Assembly: GCA_019454045.1 (NCBI GenBank)
Contig: SKCR01007813.1
Span: 186,001 to 250,000, forward strand
DNA from: Zanthoxylum bungeanum
Lineage: Eukaryota; Streptophyta; Magnoliopsida; Sapindales; Rutaceae
Length of the DNA: 64,000 nucleotides
Reading direction: 5' to 3'
Under the pieces are notes generated by a model that was not told where the DNA came from, made no database searches, and saw nothing but the letters and a program-made list of their open reading frames with translations. The first letter of the stretch is position 1, and each line of letters starts with the position of its first letter. Shown in pieces: positions 1 to 11,979 of this stretch. The translations under genes and the position numbers were made by a program.

Positions 1-882
1 CTTGCTGTGGAGTGCAGGGTCTGAGCTTTGAAGGATTCACTACGGGAGAGAGACTGAATGGAACTATTATCTTTATTTTTTTGACCTAAATACCCTTTTC
101 TAGACAATTTTCTGATGTCTAAGATAATTACTTATATATGTCTCTTTACTTAAACTTCTCCTTTCATGTTGTTATTTGCCTTTAGTCATGATCTTGACAA
201 AAATATGTACTTTCTTTTCTGTTCGTGGGGTTTTGTATGCCTCTTAAAATGTGCCATGGCAGGCACGTTCTAGTTTTGTTTCCACTCTTTTAAACTTTTC
301 TAAGCTTAACTACTAGGGTGGGCAAATATTAACCACACTAATCCATTCCGATTTTTGGATCGGTTTAGACTAATTTCATTATTAAAAAAATATTGAATTT
401 GATTTAAGTTTTCCATAAACCAATCTAAAAGTCGGTTTAGATCGATTTGAAATTCCTTCAAACTAAAAACGAACTAATTCAACTGATGACGTGCTATTAT
501 TTTTTATTGGTTTTGAATAAATTGCATATAATCCCACCCACATTCTTGCACACATCATATTATAGAAATAAAAATATAGGGGACTAAATATGGTATATGT
601 TGGAATTTTTTAGATGTTTATGGTCGTTTGAACGAATGCCATTAAAAATTCATTTGAGCGAGTCATTTAGAGATGTTCCAGTTCAAAAGGTTTTTTCATC
701 ATTTTTGCATATTATTGAGTACCGAATCCATATCTATGAGACTCCGATCATGCATGCTAAGTGACTCATGGTCTTGGGTGGGATCAAACTTAGGAGGGTA
801 GCATTGTAAATGGAAATCAGATAAATAATTTTGGAGGCCTAACTAACTGTCCTGGGATAAATGAATTTTCTTATAGTCATTA
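1..882. other. Unassigned AT-rich intergenic stretch, with a possible MITE fragment at about 311-500
   Basis: No convincing coding frame, RNA gene or LTR is visible here. A segment starting at about 311 (AGGGTGGGCAAATATT) resembles the ends of hAT-type MITEs, and the word CGGTTTAGA recurs within it, but I find no matching inverted end near 500, so it is at most a fragment. The right edge is the exact target-site copy CATTA at 878-882 of the neighbouring retroelement. Confidence 0.4.
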
Positions 883-1194
883 TGATAGAACCCCCAAATC
901 ACATAGTCATCACACAATAAATCTCACCAAAAATAGAAGAGAAAATTGCACTTTAATTCACGAACATGAAATTGAAATAACAAAGATAGTTGAAGGTGAT
1001 TGACCGGCCCTTGCTCAACTTGAGGTGTTGGCAACCTCCCTAGGTTTTCCCCTCCAATTCCTAATTCCCAAATTCAAAATGATAGCATGACCCCAAAACG
1101 AAACGAAACACCTTAATTTATATATAAACCCTAAATAACTAAAATGACTCATTTACCATTTCTTATTTCCTATTTTACCCATTGGGTCCTAACA
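883..1194 (-). repeat. 3' LTR of the small gypsy element
   Basis: Direct repeat of the right LTR, with scattered substitutions between the two copies. In plus orientation it starts TGATAGAACC and ends TCCTAACA. Confidence 0.88.
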
Positions 1195-1693
1195 TTACTC
1201 CCTCATTTAAAAACACGTTGTCCTCAACGTGAGAGCGCAGATATGACGATCGCCTCAAAGGATATCACAGGCTTGAACGTCATTATTCTGATGAAGTCCC
1301 AAGCTTCCTCTAGATAACCAACAGATTCAACTGATTGATAAGAGTCTAGAGTAATCTTTTGCAAAATCGATCCGAAGACAACAGATCCACCCATAAAACC
1401 TAAAAATTACACAACTGGCACCTCCAATTTCTTCGCTTGAGGGGCATGATCATCATCCTCAAAAGCTAAAAATTCCACTATATCAACCTATGCAGTATTC
1501 GTCTCATTACACTCTGATTTGATGCTCACTTCTTCATTCGCAACTTGCTCATGTGGGTCTAAAAATGAAATTAAATTACAAGTAGGATCATCCTCATCTG
1601 CGATCACTGTCTCTACGGCTTCAACTTATTCACTCGATTTCACATCAATCACTGTTCCACTCTTCTCAATACTTTCACCCTCTGGAATCGACC

Positions 1694-2350
1694 TTATGTC
1701 ACCAATATGCTCAACTTTCTTACTATGAAACACATGGTTCGAGTGGAATCTCTCATCATATCTGAACCATAGGCCTTTATTGCGTCGAAACTAAAAATCA
1801 ATCGCAGAAAGTTGCTTGAATTTTCCCGATCGACCGTTTGGAAGGGTCTCGGATTTTTTTCTATTGCTCTCCACAATGGGTGTTGGGCCAGTTCTTGCCT
1901 CTTGAAGTGAGGGGTGGCATCAATATGAATCTTAGAATTAGTTTTTGATCTCTTTATCATCTCCTGCATTTTCTCCAACATTGAATCAAGCATTTTCCAA
2001 GGATCATCCTCAACTCTATTCAATCCTCTGACATTTTACATGTTTGTGGATCCCTTACTCGCTCGGGATCCTTTATATTTACAAGGTACGATCATTCTTC
2101 GCTTTCTGATTTTTGTCAATCAGTCTAATTCTGCTAGTTTCTCTTTCGTTTCCAAGGCAAATTTTTTGACCCCTTTAAGATCTATCACCCTCAAATATTT
2201 TAAGCCATCTCGAACTTTCGATTGCAACTTATACTGCAATCCATTGATGAAGATTCCAAGTAAATGGTATTCGGATATATATGACACTGAGCTCGCCAAA
2301 CCATCAAACCTGTCAATATAGTCATAGAGAGAACCATCTTACCGATACAC
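1694..2350 (-). pseudogene. Gag remnant of the small gypsy element
   Basis: On the minus strand, about 2350 down to 2125 translates to a segment with the pattern of the gypsy Gag capsid domain: a GSLYDYIDRFDGLA stretch, then FINGLQ and KVR, matching the family's usual order of a Y-x-x-x-F helix followed by F-x-x-GL and a charged helix. The frame is closed by stops, then reopens at 2023-1694 as a 109-residue lysine-rich stretch that probably belonged to the Gag C-terminus. No zinc knuckle is seen. The very end of the interior (about 1205-1240, minus) encodes LRT followed by purine-rich DNA, which resembles the usual last residues of gypsy pol, so the middle of pol has been lost. It cannot give a complete protein. 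Confidence 0.6.
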
Positions 2351-3021
2351 CTCAATTTTCTTTTACTTTTTTTTTTTACAAAATAGTAGGCTGAAATGAA
2401 GTAGAAAATAGTAGGATAAAGAATACTATGGGTTAAAATGAAAGAAATTGAAATTTTTGGCTAATTTGTAAAAAATAGAAAACTTAAGCGAAAATGTATA
2501 ATTAACCTAAATCATCACCGGTGACCGGAATGACGTCGGGATGATTAGATCTGGTAGAGTTCATGGTGGTGAACATGTCGGTGGTGGTGGCAGCGCTAGA
2601 AGAGCACTGTAGGTGGATGACCGACATAGGAAATGGGGCATACTATGGTGGTTGATTCTGGTGATCACGTTGTTGATCGACAATGAGGTGGTACTGGGTG
2701 AAGTCGTCGGCTCGGTCTGAGTCACCTGGTGGTGATCGTTGATGGCGATAGCAGGTGAGGGGTGGCGGCAAGTTGTGAATTGGTTGTACGCATCGGTTCT
2801 GGCTCTATTTGGAGTCACCGACGGTAGGGGTATGATCACCGGCGTCTTTTGAGGTTGTTGGTGGTCTTGGATAATGATGATGGTGGCTGTGGAGGTGGTT
2901 GGTGAGTGGCGGCAGTGTTAGGGTTAAGTATTTTCTTTTGTTTTTTTTGAACACATACTTCTACTCTTCAGCAATCACAAAAGACAGGCCATAACAATCA
3001 CAAATGACAGGCCAATGAGTG

Positions 3022-3039
3022 TAATACTCTGATACTAAT
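3022..3039 (-). other. Primer-binding site, tRNA-Met type
   Basis: Directly inside the 5' LTR the minus strand reads ATTAGTATCAGAGTA, one or two changes from the usual TGGTATCAGAGC complementary to the 3' end of initiator tRNA-Met. Confidence 0.7.
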
Positions 3040-3356
3040 TGATAGAACCCCTAAATCATATAGTAATCACACAACAAATCTCATCAAAAATATAAGAGAA
3101 AATTGCACTTTAATTCATGAAAATGAAATTGAAATAACAAAGATAGTTGAAGGTGGATAAATTAACCAGCCTTTACTCAACGTGAGGTGTTGGCAGCCTC
3201 CCTAGGTTTTCCCCTCCAATTATCAATTCCCAAATTCAAAATGATAGCATGACCATAAAAAGAAACAAAACACCATAATTTATATCTAAACCCTAAATAA
3301 CTAAAATGACTCATTTATCCTTTCTTATTTCCTATTTTACCTATTGGGTCCTAACA
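3040..3356 (-). repeat. 5' LTR of the small gypsy element
   Basis: Partner of the repeat at 883-1194. It is the 5' LTR because the tRNA-Met-like primer site follows it on the minus strand. Confidence 0.88.
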
Positions 3357-3375
3357 CATTATTGAATATAATTAA

Positions 3376-3596
3376 GGTTTTGTTTGGTATTTCGTTGAAC
3401 TAAAAAGTTATATAGCTATTGTGAAATAAGAGTAGATAGCGTTCGATAAATATAAGTTCTAAAGTTAGTAGCTTTGACAATGAGTATTATATATAATAAG
3501 GATAAATAAATTTATATTAAATAAATGTGGAGTAAAATTACTTTTAAATTCTTCAAACCATAATGTAAAGTGCTGCAAGACAGCAATACCAAAGTC
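3376..3596. mobile_element. Possible Tourist-like MITE
   Basis: A 221-bp segment begins GGTTTTGTTTGGTATT and ends AATACCAAAGTC, giving imperfect terminal inverted repeats around the word TTTGGTAT, flanked on both sides by TAA (3373-3375, 3597-3599), as in PIF/Harbinger-type MITEs. The interior is non-coding and AT-rich. A ~33-bp word AATAAGGATAAATAAATTTA occurs at about 3497, inside it, and again at about 3598, just outside. Inverted ends are short and imperfect, hence modest confidence. Confidence 0.42.
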
Positions 3597-3750
3597 TAAT
3601 AAGGATAAATAAATTTATATTAAATAAATGGGAAGTCGTACCACCATTACATAATAGAATTTCTCAAATTCTCTCTAAGTTTAGGTATTGGAATGAGACG
3701 ATGTTGGGAAATAAGAGTTGAAGTATTGAATAATATGTCAGAATATTTTA

Positions 3751-6664
3751 AAGTGGAATCTTGTCAGATTAGAAATCGTGAAAACCAAAATAATTGGCTA
3801 CGCTTTTTTTAAATACAGAGGAAGTTTCAATGTTTTGACTATAGAATTAGCAAACAAATTCCGACTGAGTTGATTTTCAATCCGTTGGAAAGATCTTTCG
3901 ATGAGAAAAACTTTCGTGTTGAACACTTTTCGAAATTTACATTAGAAATACTTCAAAAATATAGGTTTCGGAAGGAGTACAGGTTCATGGACTTATTTGT
4001 AAATTCACGGGGACTAAGTGTAATTTTCAGAATTGTATATAAATATTTCATATTTTCTAGAAATTGTACAAATGACTGAAGTTCTTAAGAACCTCTCACC
4101 CAACCCCGTTGTGCATCTTTGAGAGGTGGCCTCGCCGGCCACCATTGATTGGCGGGCTGGCATCGGCCAGAGCATCATGATGTCCTCTACCCAAAGGTGG
4201 CCGGCGGTGACCTTGGAATGTCGAAAATGGTGGGGAAGAGAGAGAAACAAATGCACACTCCATTTCTCGATTTCGGCTCGTTGCTTCGATCCACTTGTCA
4301 AACCACCCACCAAATCAAAGTCCTCGAAGAACACTACAAGTTGGTGATGCCGACTTCTCTGATCTGTGCTCGATTACATAAAAAATGAGGTAAAAACGTA
4401 TGGATGAATAGTGACCTATTTCTCTCTAGAGCTCCAATTCGAATTCTATTGATTCCTACGCGCTTGTGAGGGGATATGGAGTCCGTCAGTACCCTTAAAA
4501 TCTCTGTAAGACATCCTGATAAAAATCTGTTATTTTCAAGTTTTTCATTTTGTATTTGAATGTTTTCAGTAGTATTGTAGAGCAATTTATTGACTCGTAT
4601 TCAGTTTGATATGTTAGAATGTATCGAAACTATGCTATTGGTAGAATTTGGGTGAAATCGGAATGAATTAGATCGATCCGGTAGGATTAGAAAATTTCTA
4701 GAAAAATTGGATTTCGCATGTATATGTGTTTTGATGATCATAATGATGGGTATGAGTTAATTATGATGATATAATGATGTTTAAATGAATTTGGATAAGT
4801 TCTGAGGGTTCGAGATCCTTTCGCTTTTGAAATGAAATGATTTCACCACATCGTACATTCTTTTTTTTTTGGCCTTGCCTACCGACTACGGCCGTTCTGT
4901 AACCCTCTGTTGACATGGTCTTATTTATGAATAATGTCAGGTCAGTGAGCGTGATTCGAACATTGGACCTGGTTTTCTTTTCGTCCAGCGAGTTAGTTCA
5001 TGTACATTTGTTATGGATTTGTGATACTTGGATTTTGAAATTTGATTTTGATCACAAAAGATTGGTTTTTCAATATCTTGTAGATAATTATGTTTTCTGA
5101 TTCATATTATACTTTTGTTTCTATAACTTATGATATATATATATATATAAAAGTTGATACTTTGACACTTTGATCTTATAATACTTTTATTTTATATATT
5201 TTTCCGATATTCTGATTAAGATATGATTGGAAAATAAATGATTCAAATAACACTATTTTTGATTTGACGATATGATATGTTTTCATCTCGGCGCTTGAAA
5301 TATATTTTTTAGTTTTAAAATTGTAAATTATGTTTCCGTCGAGATGTTTGAAAATATGTTTTTGTCATGGTGCCTGATGATAGTTATATGTTCTAGACCT
5401 TATGTGACACTTGATCTTATCTAAGGCTCTGACCATTGGAAAATGCAGCCCGCTACCCTCTATCGACATGGTCATATTCGGATATTGCTCGGTCTTTGGC
5501 GCGACACAGCTAATGGACGCCTGATTAGTTTGATGATTCTATTTTGGAAACTTTTGATTTCAGAAAACCTGTTGGAAGCGGGGTTTACTACTATTCCTAT
5601 GACATCGACGACCAATACACTGTTGAGCTCACAACTGTAAAGAGTATGTATTAGTTTGCGGGGGACTGACTGGAGAATTAAGGAGTCACCACCCAACATG
5701 AGACTCTAAGAATGATTTAAGGCCGCTCTACACCCCTCGCAAGGTCTGACTTTAAACACGTTTGGGTTCGAAATGGTCCCTTACTGATGTCAGTATAATA
5801 TCTATGTTTAAAAGAGGATCTACATGTCTTATAATGCATAAATCACACATGAATAATTTATATTTCATTCAATCACACAAGGCAATTAATAATTCAGCCA
5901 GTGGGTAAACATCAATCAAAACTATAAACGGAATTAGTAACGAATAAAACAGACTCGACAGCCAGATATATATTATTCATTTATGTCCGACCCGACATAC
6001 TTGGTATCTGGCTGGATTTTCTACGTAAATCAAAAAGTCAGAAACCTAAAATTGCGTTCATATAACGATCATAACAACATTAGAAAATGTTAGATCGTAG
6101 GTAAAGAAATAAGCATTAATTAAACAATAAAATGAAACAGAAATAAGATGGTAAATATAGACGAAAAGGAGTGCACGCCCGTTTTATATGAAACAAAAAA
6201 AATAATAAACCATAATTAATAACGAATAAAACTGACTCAATAGAATATATCTTGGATCCGGCTGGATATACATTGTTCCTTTATGTCCGGTCGGACATAC
6301 TTGGTGTCTGACCAGATTTGCTACGTAAACTAGAAAGTTAGAAACACATAATTACGTTCATATAACAGTCATAAAAACAGTAGAAAAAGTTAGATCATAG
6401 TCAAAGCAATAAAGTTGTAATTAAACAATCAAATGAAACAAATGCAAGATGGTAAATATAGACAAAAATCCATGGACGTCTGCTTTAATGTGGTACATGG
6501 AGTTGTATCCCGAGTGCAAATTATACTATCGTCCATTCAGAATCGGCTATGGAACTTACGTCTAGGTTTTCATCCTATATACCATAGAACACGAAAGTCA
6601 GATGTAGCCAATTAGGTGGCCATCTTTACAGTGTGACAAGTGCATGTCCGGCCTGATATGCGAA
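3751..6664. repeat. Diverged long tandem repeat, unit 1 (about 2.9 kb)
   Basis: Landmarks recur in the same order in the next unit: AAGTGGAATC (3751, 6665), the GGTGGCC...CCGGCCACC block (4125, 7029), the CTACGGCCGTTCTG block (about 4884 and 7795), the CTACCCTCTATCGACATGG block (5453, 8305) and the GGGGGACT...GGAGTC block (about 5660, 8521). No conserved frame runs through it; the short ORFs here do not align in frame between units. A sub-repeat of about 300 bp centred on TTATGTCCGACC occurs twice (about 5981 and 6281), and only once in unit 2, which explains the length difference. The origin is probably LTR or UTR sequence of a gypsy-type element, since part of it is also present at about 46.8-47.6 kb. 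Confidence 0.75.
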
Positions 6665-9304
6665 AAGTGGAATCGTGTCGGAATGGAAATCGTGAAATTC
6701 GAAAGAATTGGCTATGGATTTTTAAATACGGATGAAGTTTGGATTTTTTCACTATAGAATAGCGAACAAACTCCGACTGAGCTGAGTTTTAATCCGTTGG
6801 AAAGATCTTTCGAATAGAAAAATTTTAATATTGAACACTTTTCGAAATTTATATCAGAAATGCCTCAAAAATATGAATTTCAAAAGGAGTACAAGTTTGG
6901 GACTTATTTGCAAATTCACGGAGACCAGAGTGCAATTTCCAGAATTATCTTTAAATATCTCATATTTTTTAAAAATTAAAAAAGTTTTTAAGAACCCCTT
7001 ACCTGACTACGTTGTGCATCTTTGAGAGGTGGCCTCACCGGCCACCACTGATCGACGGGCTGGCATTGGCCAACACACTAGGATTTCCTCTGGCCAAATG
7101 TGGCCGGCGGTGACCTTGGAACGTCAGAAAACGACGAGGAAGAGAGAGAATTATACATGCACTTCTTTGCTCGATTTTGGCTCGTTGTTTCAATCCACAT
7201 GTCAAACCACCCACCAAATCGAATCGCTCGAAGAGGACTACAAGTTGGTGGTGATGATTTCTCTGATCTGTGCTCGCTTACATACTATATGAGGTAAAAA
7301 TATTTGGATGAATAGTGACCTAATTTTCTCGGGAGCTCCGATTCGAACTTCGTAGATTCTTACGTGTTCGTGAGGGAGTATGGAGTCATTTGGTACCCTT
7401 AAAATCTAGGTAAGACATCCTGGTAAAAATTTGTTATTTTCAAGTTTTTCATTTTGTATTCGGATGCTTTTAGTAGTGTGGTAGAGCAATTTATTGACTA
7501 GCATTGAGTTTGATATGTTAGCATGTATCAAAACTATGCTATTGGTAGAATTTAGGTGAAATCAGAATGAATTGGATCGATTCTGTAGGATTAACGAATT
7601 TCCAGAAAATTTGAATTTCGCATAAATATGTGTTTTGATGATCATAATGATGAGTATGAGTTAATTATGATGATATAATGATTTTTAAATGAATTTGGAT
7701 AAGTTTGGAGGGTTCGAGATCATTTCGCTTTTGAAATGAAATGATTTCACCACATCGTACATTCTCTATTTTTTTGGAGCCCTGGCCACCTGACTACGGC
7801 CGTTCTGTTACCCTCTTTCTACATGGTCTTGTTGATGAACAATGTCCGGTCAATGCGCGTGATTCAGACATTAGACACGTGGTTTTATTTTCGTCCAGCG
7901 AGTTAGTTCTTGGACATTTGTTAGGGATTTGTGATACTTGGAATTTGAAATTTGGTTTTGGTCACAAAAGATCAATTTTTCAATATCTTATGGATAATTC
8001 TATTTTCTGATATTTTGATATATATATATAAGTTGTTACTTTGATCTTATTATACTTTTGTTTTATATGTTTTTCGATATTCAGATTATTTGGTTAGGAT
8101 GTGATTGGAATAGAAATGATTAGGATAACACTGTTTTTGATTTGATGATATGATATGTTTTGAGTTTTAAAATTGTAAATTATGTTTCCGTCAAGATGTT
8201 TGAAAATATATTTGTCACGGTGCCTGATGATAGTTATATATTATTGACCCTCCGTGACACTTGATCTGATCTAAGGTTCTGACCATCGAAAAATTCAACT
8301 CGCTACCCTCTATCGACATGGTGTTGTTTAGACATTTCTCAGTCTTTGCGCGCTAGTCAGATAATAGACGCCTGATTAGTTTGATGATTCTATTTTGGAA
8401 AATTCTGATTTCAGAAAAACCTGTTGTGGGAGTGAAGCATGGTTCACTACTATTCCTTTGACATCAGCGGCCATTACACTGTTGAGCTCGCAGCTCGTAA
8501 AGAGTACAGATTATTCTGTGGGGGACTAACCGGAGAGTAAAGGAGTCGCCACCCAATATAGACCCTGTGAATAATTTAAGGCCGCACTACATCTCTGGTA
8601 TGGTCTGACCTTAAACCCGTTTACGTTCCGAACTATCCATTACTGATGTTAGTATAATATCTACGCTTAAAAAAGGATCTACATGTCTTATAATGCATAA
8701 ATCACACATGAACATTGTAAATTGCATTCAATCACACAAGCAGTTTATATCTCAACCAGTGGACAAACATCAATGAAAGAAATAATTAATTAGAATTACT
8801 AAGGAATAAAACAGACTCGGTAGGACACATATCTTGAATCCGGACAGATATACATTATTCCTTTATGTCCGACCGGATATATTTGGTATCTGTTCGGATT
8901 TGCTACGTAAATCAGAATGTCAGAAACATAGAATTACGTACGTATAACAGTCATAACAATATTAGAGAATGTTTGATCTTAGGTAAAGCAATAAAGCATT
9001 AATTAAATAATAAAATGAAAGAGAAACAAGATGGTAAATATATATGAAAAGTCGCACACGTTCGTTTTACATGCAAGCAATAATGTAACAAAATTAATAA
9101 TGAAAAAAATTGACTTGACTGAACATATCTTGGATTTGGAAGTTGTATCTCGAGTGCAAACTATACTACCGTCCATTCGGAATTGGCTATTGAACTTACG
9201 TCTAGGTTTCCATCATGTATACCACAGAACACGACAATCGGATGTAGCTAATTAGGTGGTCAGATTTACAGTGTGACAAGTGCATGTCTGGTCTGATATG
9301 CGGA
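6665..9304. repeat. Diverged long tandem repeat, unit 2 (about 2.6 kb)
   Basis: Second copy of the unit described at 3751-6664, offset 2914 bp from it at the anchor AAGTGGAATC. It lacks most of one ~300-bp sub-repeat. On the minus strand at about 8537-8560 it contains TGGCGACTCC preceded by GGG, a word that begins the tRNA-Arg-type primer site of Tat/Ogre retroelements. The following bases do not continue that match, so this is only a hint about origin. Confidence 0.75.
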
Positions 9305-10410
9305 AAGTGAAATCTCGTCGAATTGGAATTCGTGAAATTCGAAAGAATTGTCTATGTGGTTTTTAGATATAGAGGAAGTTTCGATGTTTTGACTATAGAA
9401 ATAGTAAACACACTCTGGTTGAGCTTATATGTTCTTGACCCTCCGTGACACTTGATCTGATATAAGGTTATGACTATCGGAAAATACTGCCTTCCACCCT
9501 CTATCGACATAGTCTTGTTCGAATATTGCTCGGTCTTTGCGCATGACTCAGATAATGGATGCCTGATTAGTTTGATGTTCTATTTTGGAGACTTGTGATT
9601 TTAGAAAAAACTATTGCAGGAGCGAAGTGGGTTTACCGCTATGTCTATGACGTCGGCGATCATTACACTGTTGAGATTACATCTCGTAAAGAGTACGAAT
9701 TAGTCCGCAGGGGATTAACCAGAGAATAAAGGAATCACCATCCAGTATGGGACCTTGGGAATGATTTAAGGCCGTACTATATCCCTCGCAAAGTTTTGAC
9801 CTTAAACCTATTTACATTTGGAATGGTCCTTTACTGATGTCAGTATAATATATACGCTTAAAAGAGGATCCACATCTCTTATAATGAATAAATCACACAT
9901 GAACAATTTATATCGCATTCAATTACACAACGAAGTTTATATTTCAGTCAATGGGCAAACATATATGAAAGCAATAATGAAACAGAATTAATAACGAATA
10001 AAACAGACTCGGCCGGACATATCTTGGATTCATCCAGATATACATTGTTCTTTTGTTTCTGACCGGACATACGTAAACCAGAAAGTCAGAAACACATAAT
10101 TACGTTCATATAATAGTCATAAAAACATTGGAAAAAGTTAGATCATAGGCAAAGCAATAAAGTAGGAATTAAACAATCAAAGGAAACAGAAGGAAGATGG
10201 TAAATATATATGAAAATCTACGCACGTCCGCTTTCATGTGATGCGTGGAGTTGTATCCTGAGTGCAAACTATACTACCGTCCTTTCGAAATCGGCTATGG
10301 AACTTACGTATAGGTTTCCAACCTATATACCATATAACATGACAGTCAGATATAGTCAATTAGGTGGCCAGATTTATAGTGTGACAAGTGCATGTCCGGC
10401 TTCATATGCG
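9305..10410. repeat. Diverged long tandem repeat, unit 3, internally deleted
   Basis: Begins like units 1 and 2 (AAGTGAAATC at 9305) but at about 9425 jumps directly to the sequence corresponding to about 5385 of unit 1 (the TTGACCCTCCGTGACACTTG block), losing some 1.5 kb. It then follows the unit to about 10410 (TGCATGTCCGGC), where homology stops and a different sequence begins. Confidence 0.72.
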
Positions 10411-11389
10411 GCGTCAATAAATTACAAAATATATCTCTTGCTGGAGTTTAAGATTTTCGGGCCCTCGGGTCGTACCTTAAGTGTAAGTTGGCTCCGAAAA
10501 TACCTCTGAAAGCCTAGGTTAGTTTTCGGATCTCTTACTGGAGTTGGGAAACTTAGAGTTACTGTTTTTGGGTTTTTTTGTGTTTTTTCAAAGTTCTCCA
10601 CCAAGCGTTTCTTGTTTGTGTGTTATGGCGCTCTTTTTATAGTGCTTAGGATTGCAGTTATTTGGGCAAGAATTTGTTTATTAAGGAACACATTTTTTTA
10701 TTTAAAGCGATTAAGAAGGAAAGAGATCGAATCCTTTTGTAAAACTGGAAATGCGACTTATGTCCGACCTGAATTTAAGGCTTGTTCAACCGGAGTTGAC
10801 TATATTGTCTGAATGGATATGGATGAAATCCAACCGAGCTTGGTTTATGAATTTGACCATATGTAAATGACACCCGTCTTAGATTTGGCTGCTTCTCTTA
10901 GATTTCTTCAGGGTCATTTACCTTTCCAGCAATAAACCTTACAATTTTCCCAAACTTTCGAGAGTGTTCTCATAAGAGACTCATCATCGGGCTATATGTT
11001 AAAATTTGATCTCTATAGTCGCCCCCATTTTGATAGGCTTATGCAGTGTGTGACAGTGACATGTCTATCAAAGTCATGCATGTATTTTTATTTACCTGGT
11101 TCACTGGGCGTCGCCAGACTTACCTAAATGTGTTGATGGATAAATATTGGTTGATGGACCCTTAGGTCTGTTGATGCCTCGATCGGTGTGAATATGAAGG
11201 TGGGCACTCGAGCCCTCCAATATTCGGATTGGTTGAGGTGAACATGGGTGCTCGGGCCACCAATGGCTGTATGAGTTGAGATAAAAATAAGCACTCAAGC
11301 CCCTTTGTGGCTTGTGAGAGTTGAGAGATACCTTGATCTATGCTATCATGATTGATGAACCTGTAAGTCGTCAATGCATTTTGTTGTTT
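10411..11389. other. Non-coding tract between tandem array and minisatellites
   Basis: No recognisable gene or LTR. Only short open frames occur, none with a known motif. From about 11160 the text already carries the GATGCCTCGATC word of the following minisatellite, so this may be its degenerate left shoulder. Confidence 0.4.
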
Positions 11390-11815
11390 TGAGATGCCTC
11401 GATCTCATCTGTCTTAGTTTTTTCACCTCTAATTCTCCGATACCTCGATCAATTGTGAGATGCCTTGATCTCTAATGTCATAGTTGTTGGACTTCTCGAT
11501 ACTCTAATGCCTCGATCTCTACTGTGATAGTTGTTGGACCCTCGGTCTTCCGATGCCTCGATCAGTCTAAGATGCCTCGATCTCTGCTATGATATTTTTT
11601 AGATCCTCAATCATTCGATGCCTCGATTGGTTATGAGATACCTCGATCTCTACCATCATATTGATTGGACCCTCAATCATCTGATGCCTCAATTGGTAGT
11701 GAGAAACCACAATCTCTGTTCTGATAGTTATTGGACCCTCGGTCATCCTATGTCTCGATCGTCTTGAAATGCCTCGATCTTTGTTCTAATAGTTGTTGGA
11801 CGTCCGTCATGAATC
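11390..11815. repeat. Minisatellite, about 63-bp unit with GATGCCTCGATC core
   Basis: At least six imperfect head-to-tail units: GATGCCTCGATC, a short spacer, a second GATGCCTCGATCTCT half-unit, a variable CTGTGATAGTTGTTGGACCC segment, then CGGTCATC leading to the next unit. Each unit has two related halves. Divergence is substantial, so the array is old. Confidence 0.75.
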
Positions 11816-11819
11816 TCTA

Positions 11820-11979
11820 CCCCATTCCCGGAGCTATTTGATATTCTCTTCTAAGAGTTTTCTATTGCTTATCCCCATTCTCGGAGTTATTTTTATTCTC
11901 AAAGTATTTATCCATTCTCAGAGTTATCTTTATTCTCGAAGTCTATATTCATTATCGAAGTTATCTCTGGTGTTATAAC
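11820..11979. repeat. Short minisatellite, CATTCTCGGAGTTATCT core
   Basis: Seven or so imperfect units of about 20-28 bp with the core ATTCTCGGAGTTAT. The array was cut by insertion of copia A at 11979/11980 and its last units lie beyond the far LTR at 28954-28972 (AATTCATTCTTGAAGTTATT), which independently confirms the insertion boundaries. Confidence 0.65.

Larger units (their letters stand above)
883..3356 (-). mobile_element. Small internally deleted Ty3/gypsy-type LTR retrotransposon
   Basis: Two direct repeats of about 312 and 317 bp bound the element. Read on the minus strand each begins TGTTAGGACC and ends with TCTATCA. CATTA lies immediately outside both ends (878-882 and 3357-3361), a perfect 5-bp target-site duplication. 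Just inside the right LTR, the minus strand reads GTATCAGAG, a primer site for initiator tRNA-Met, and a purine-rich GAGGGAGTAA abuts the left LTR, so transcription runs right to left. The roughly 1.85 kb interior keeps a Gag piece and what looks like the extreme 3' end of pol, but I see no protease, reverse transcriptase or integrase. It would have depended on a relative for movement. Confidence 0.88.

Noticed and set aside
2561..2839. 92-codon minus-strand frame rich in His, Thr and Pro
   Set aside because: Low-complexity GGTGGTG-type DNA inside the small gypsy element; no domain seen.
4915..5100. Short ORFs in the tandem array units (4915, 7741, 9031, 10210)
   Set aside because: Equivalent positions in other units carry stops or shifts; no conserved protein.
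11390..11815. Possible coding tandem-repeat protein in the minisatellite
   Set aside because: Unit length varies, so no frame is maintained across units.
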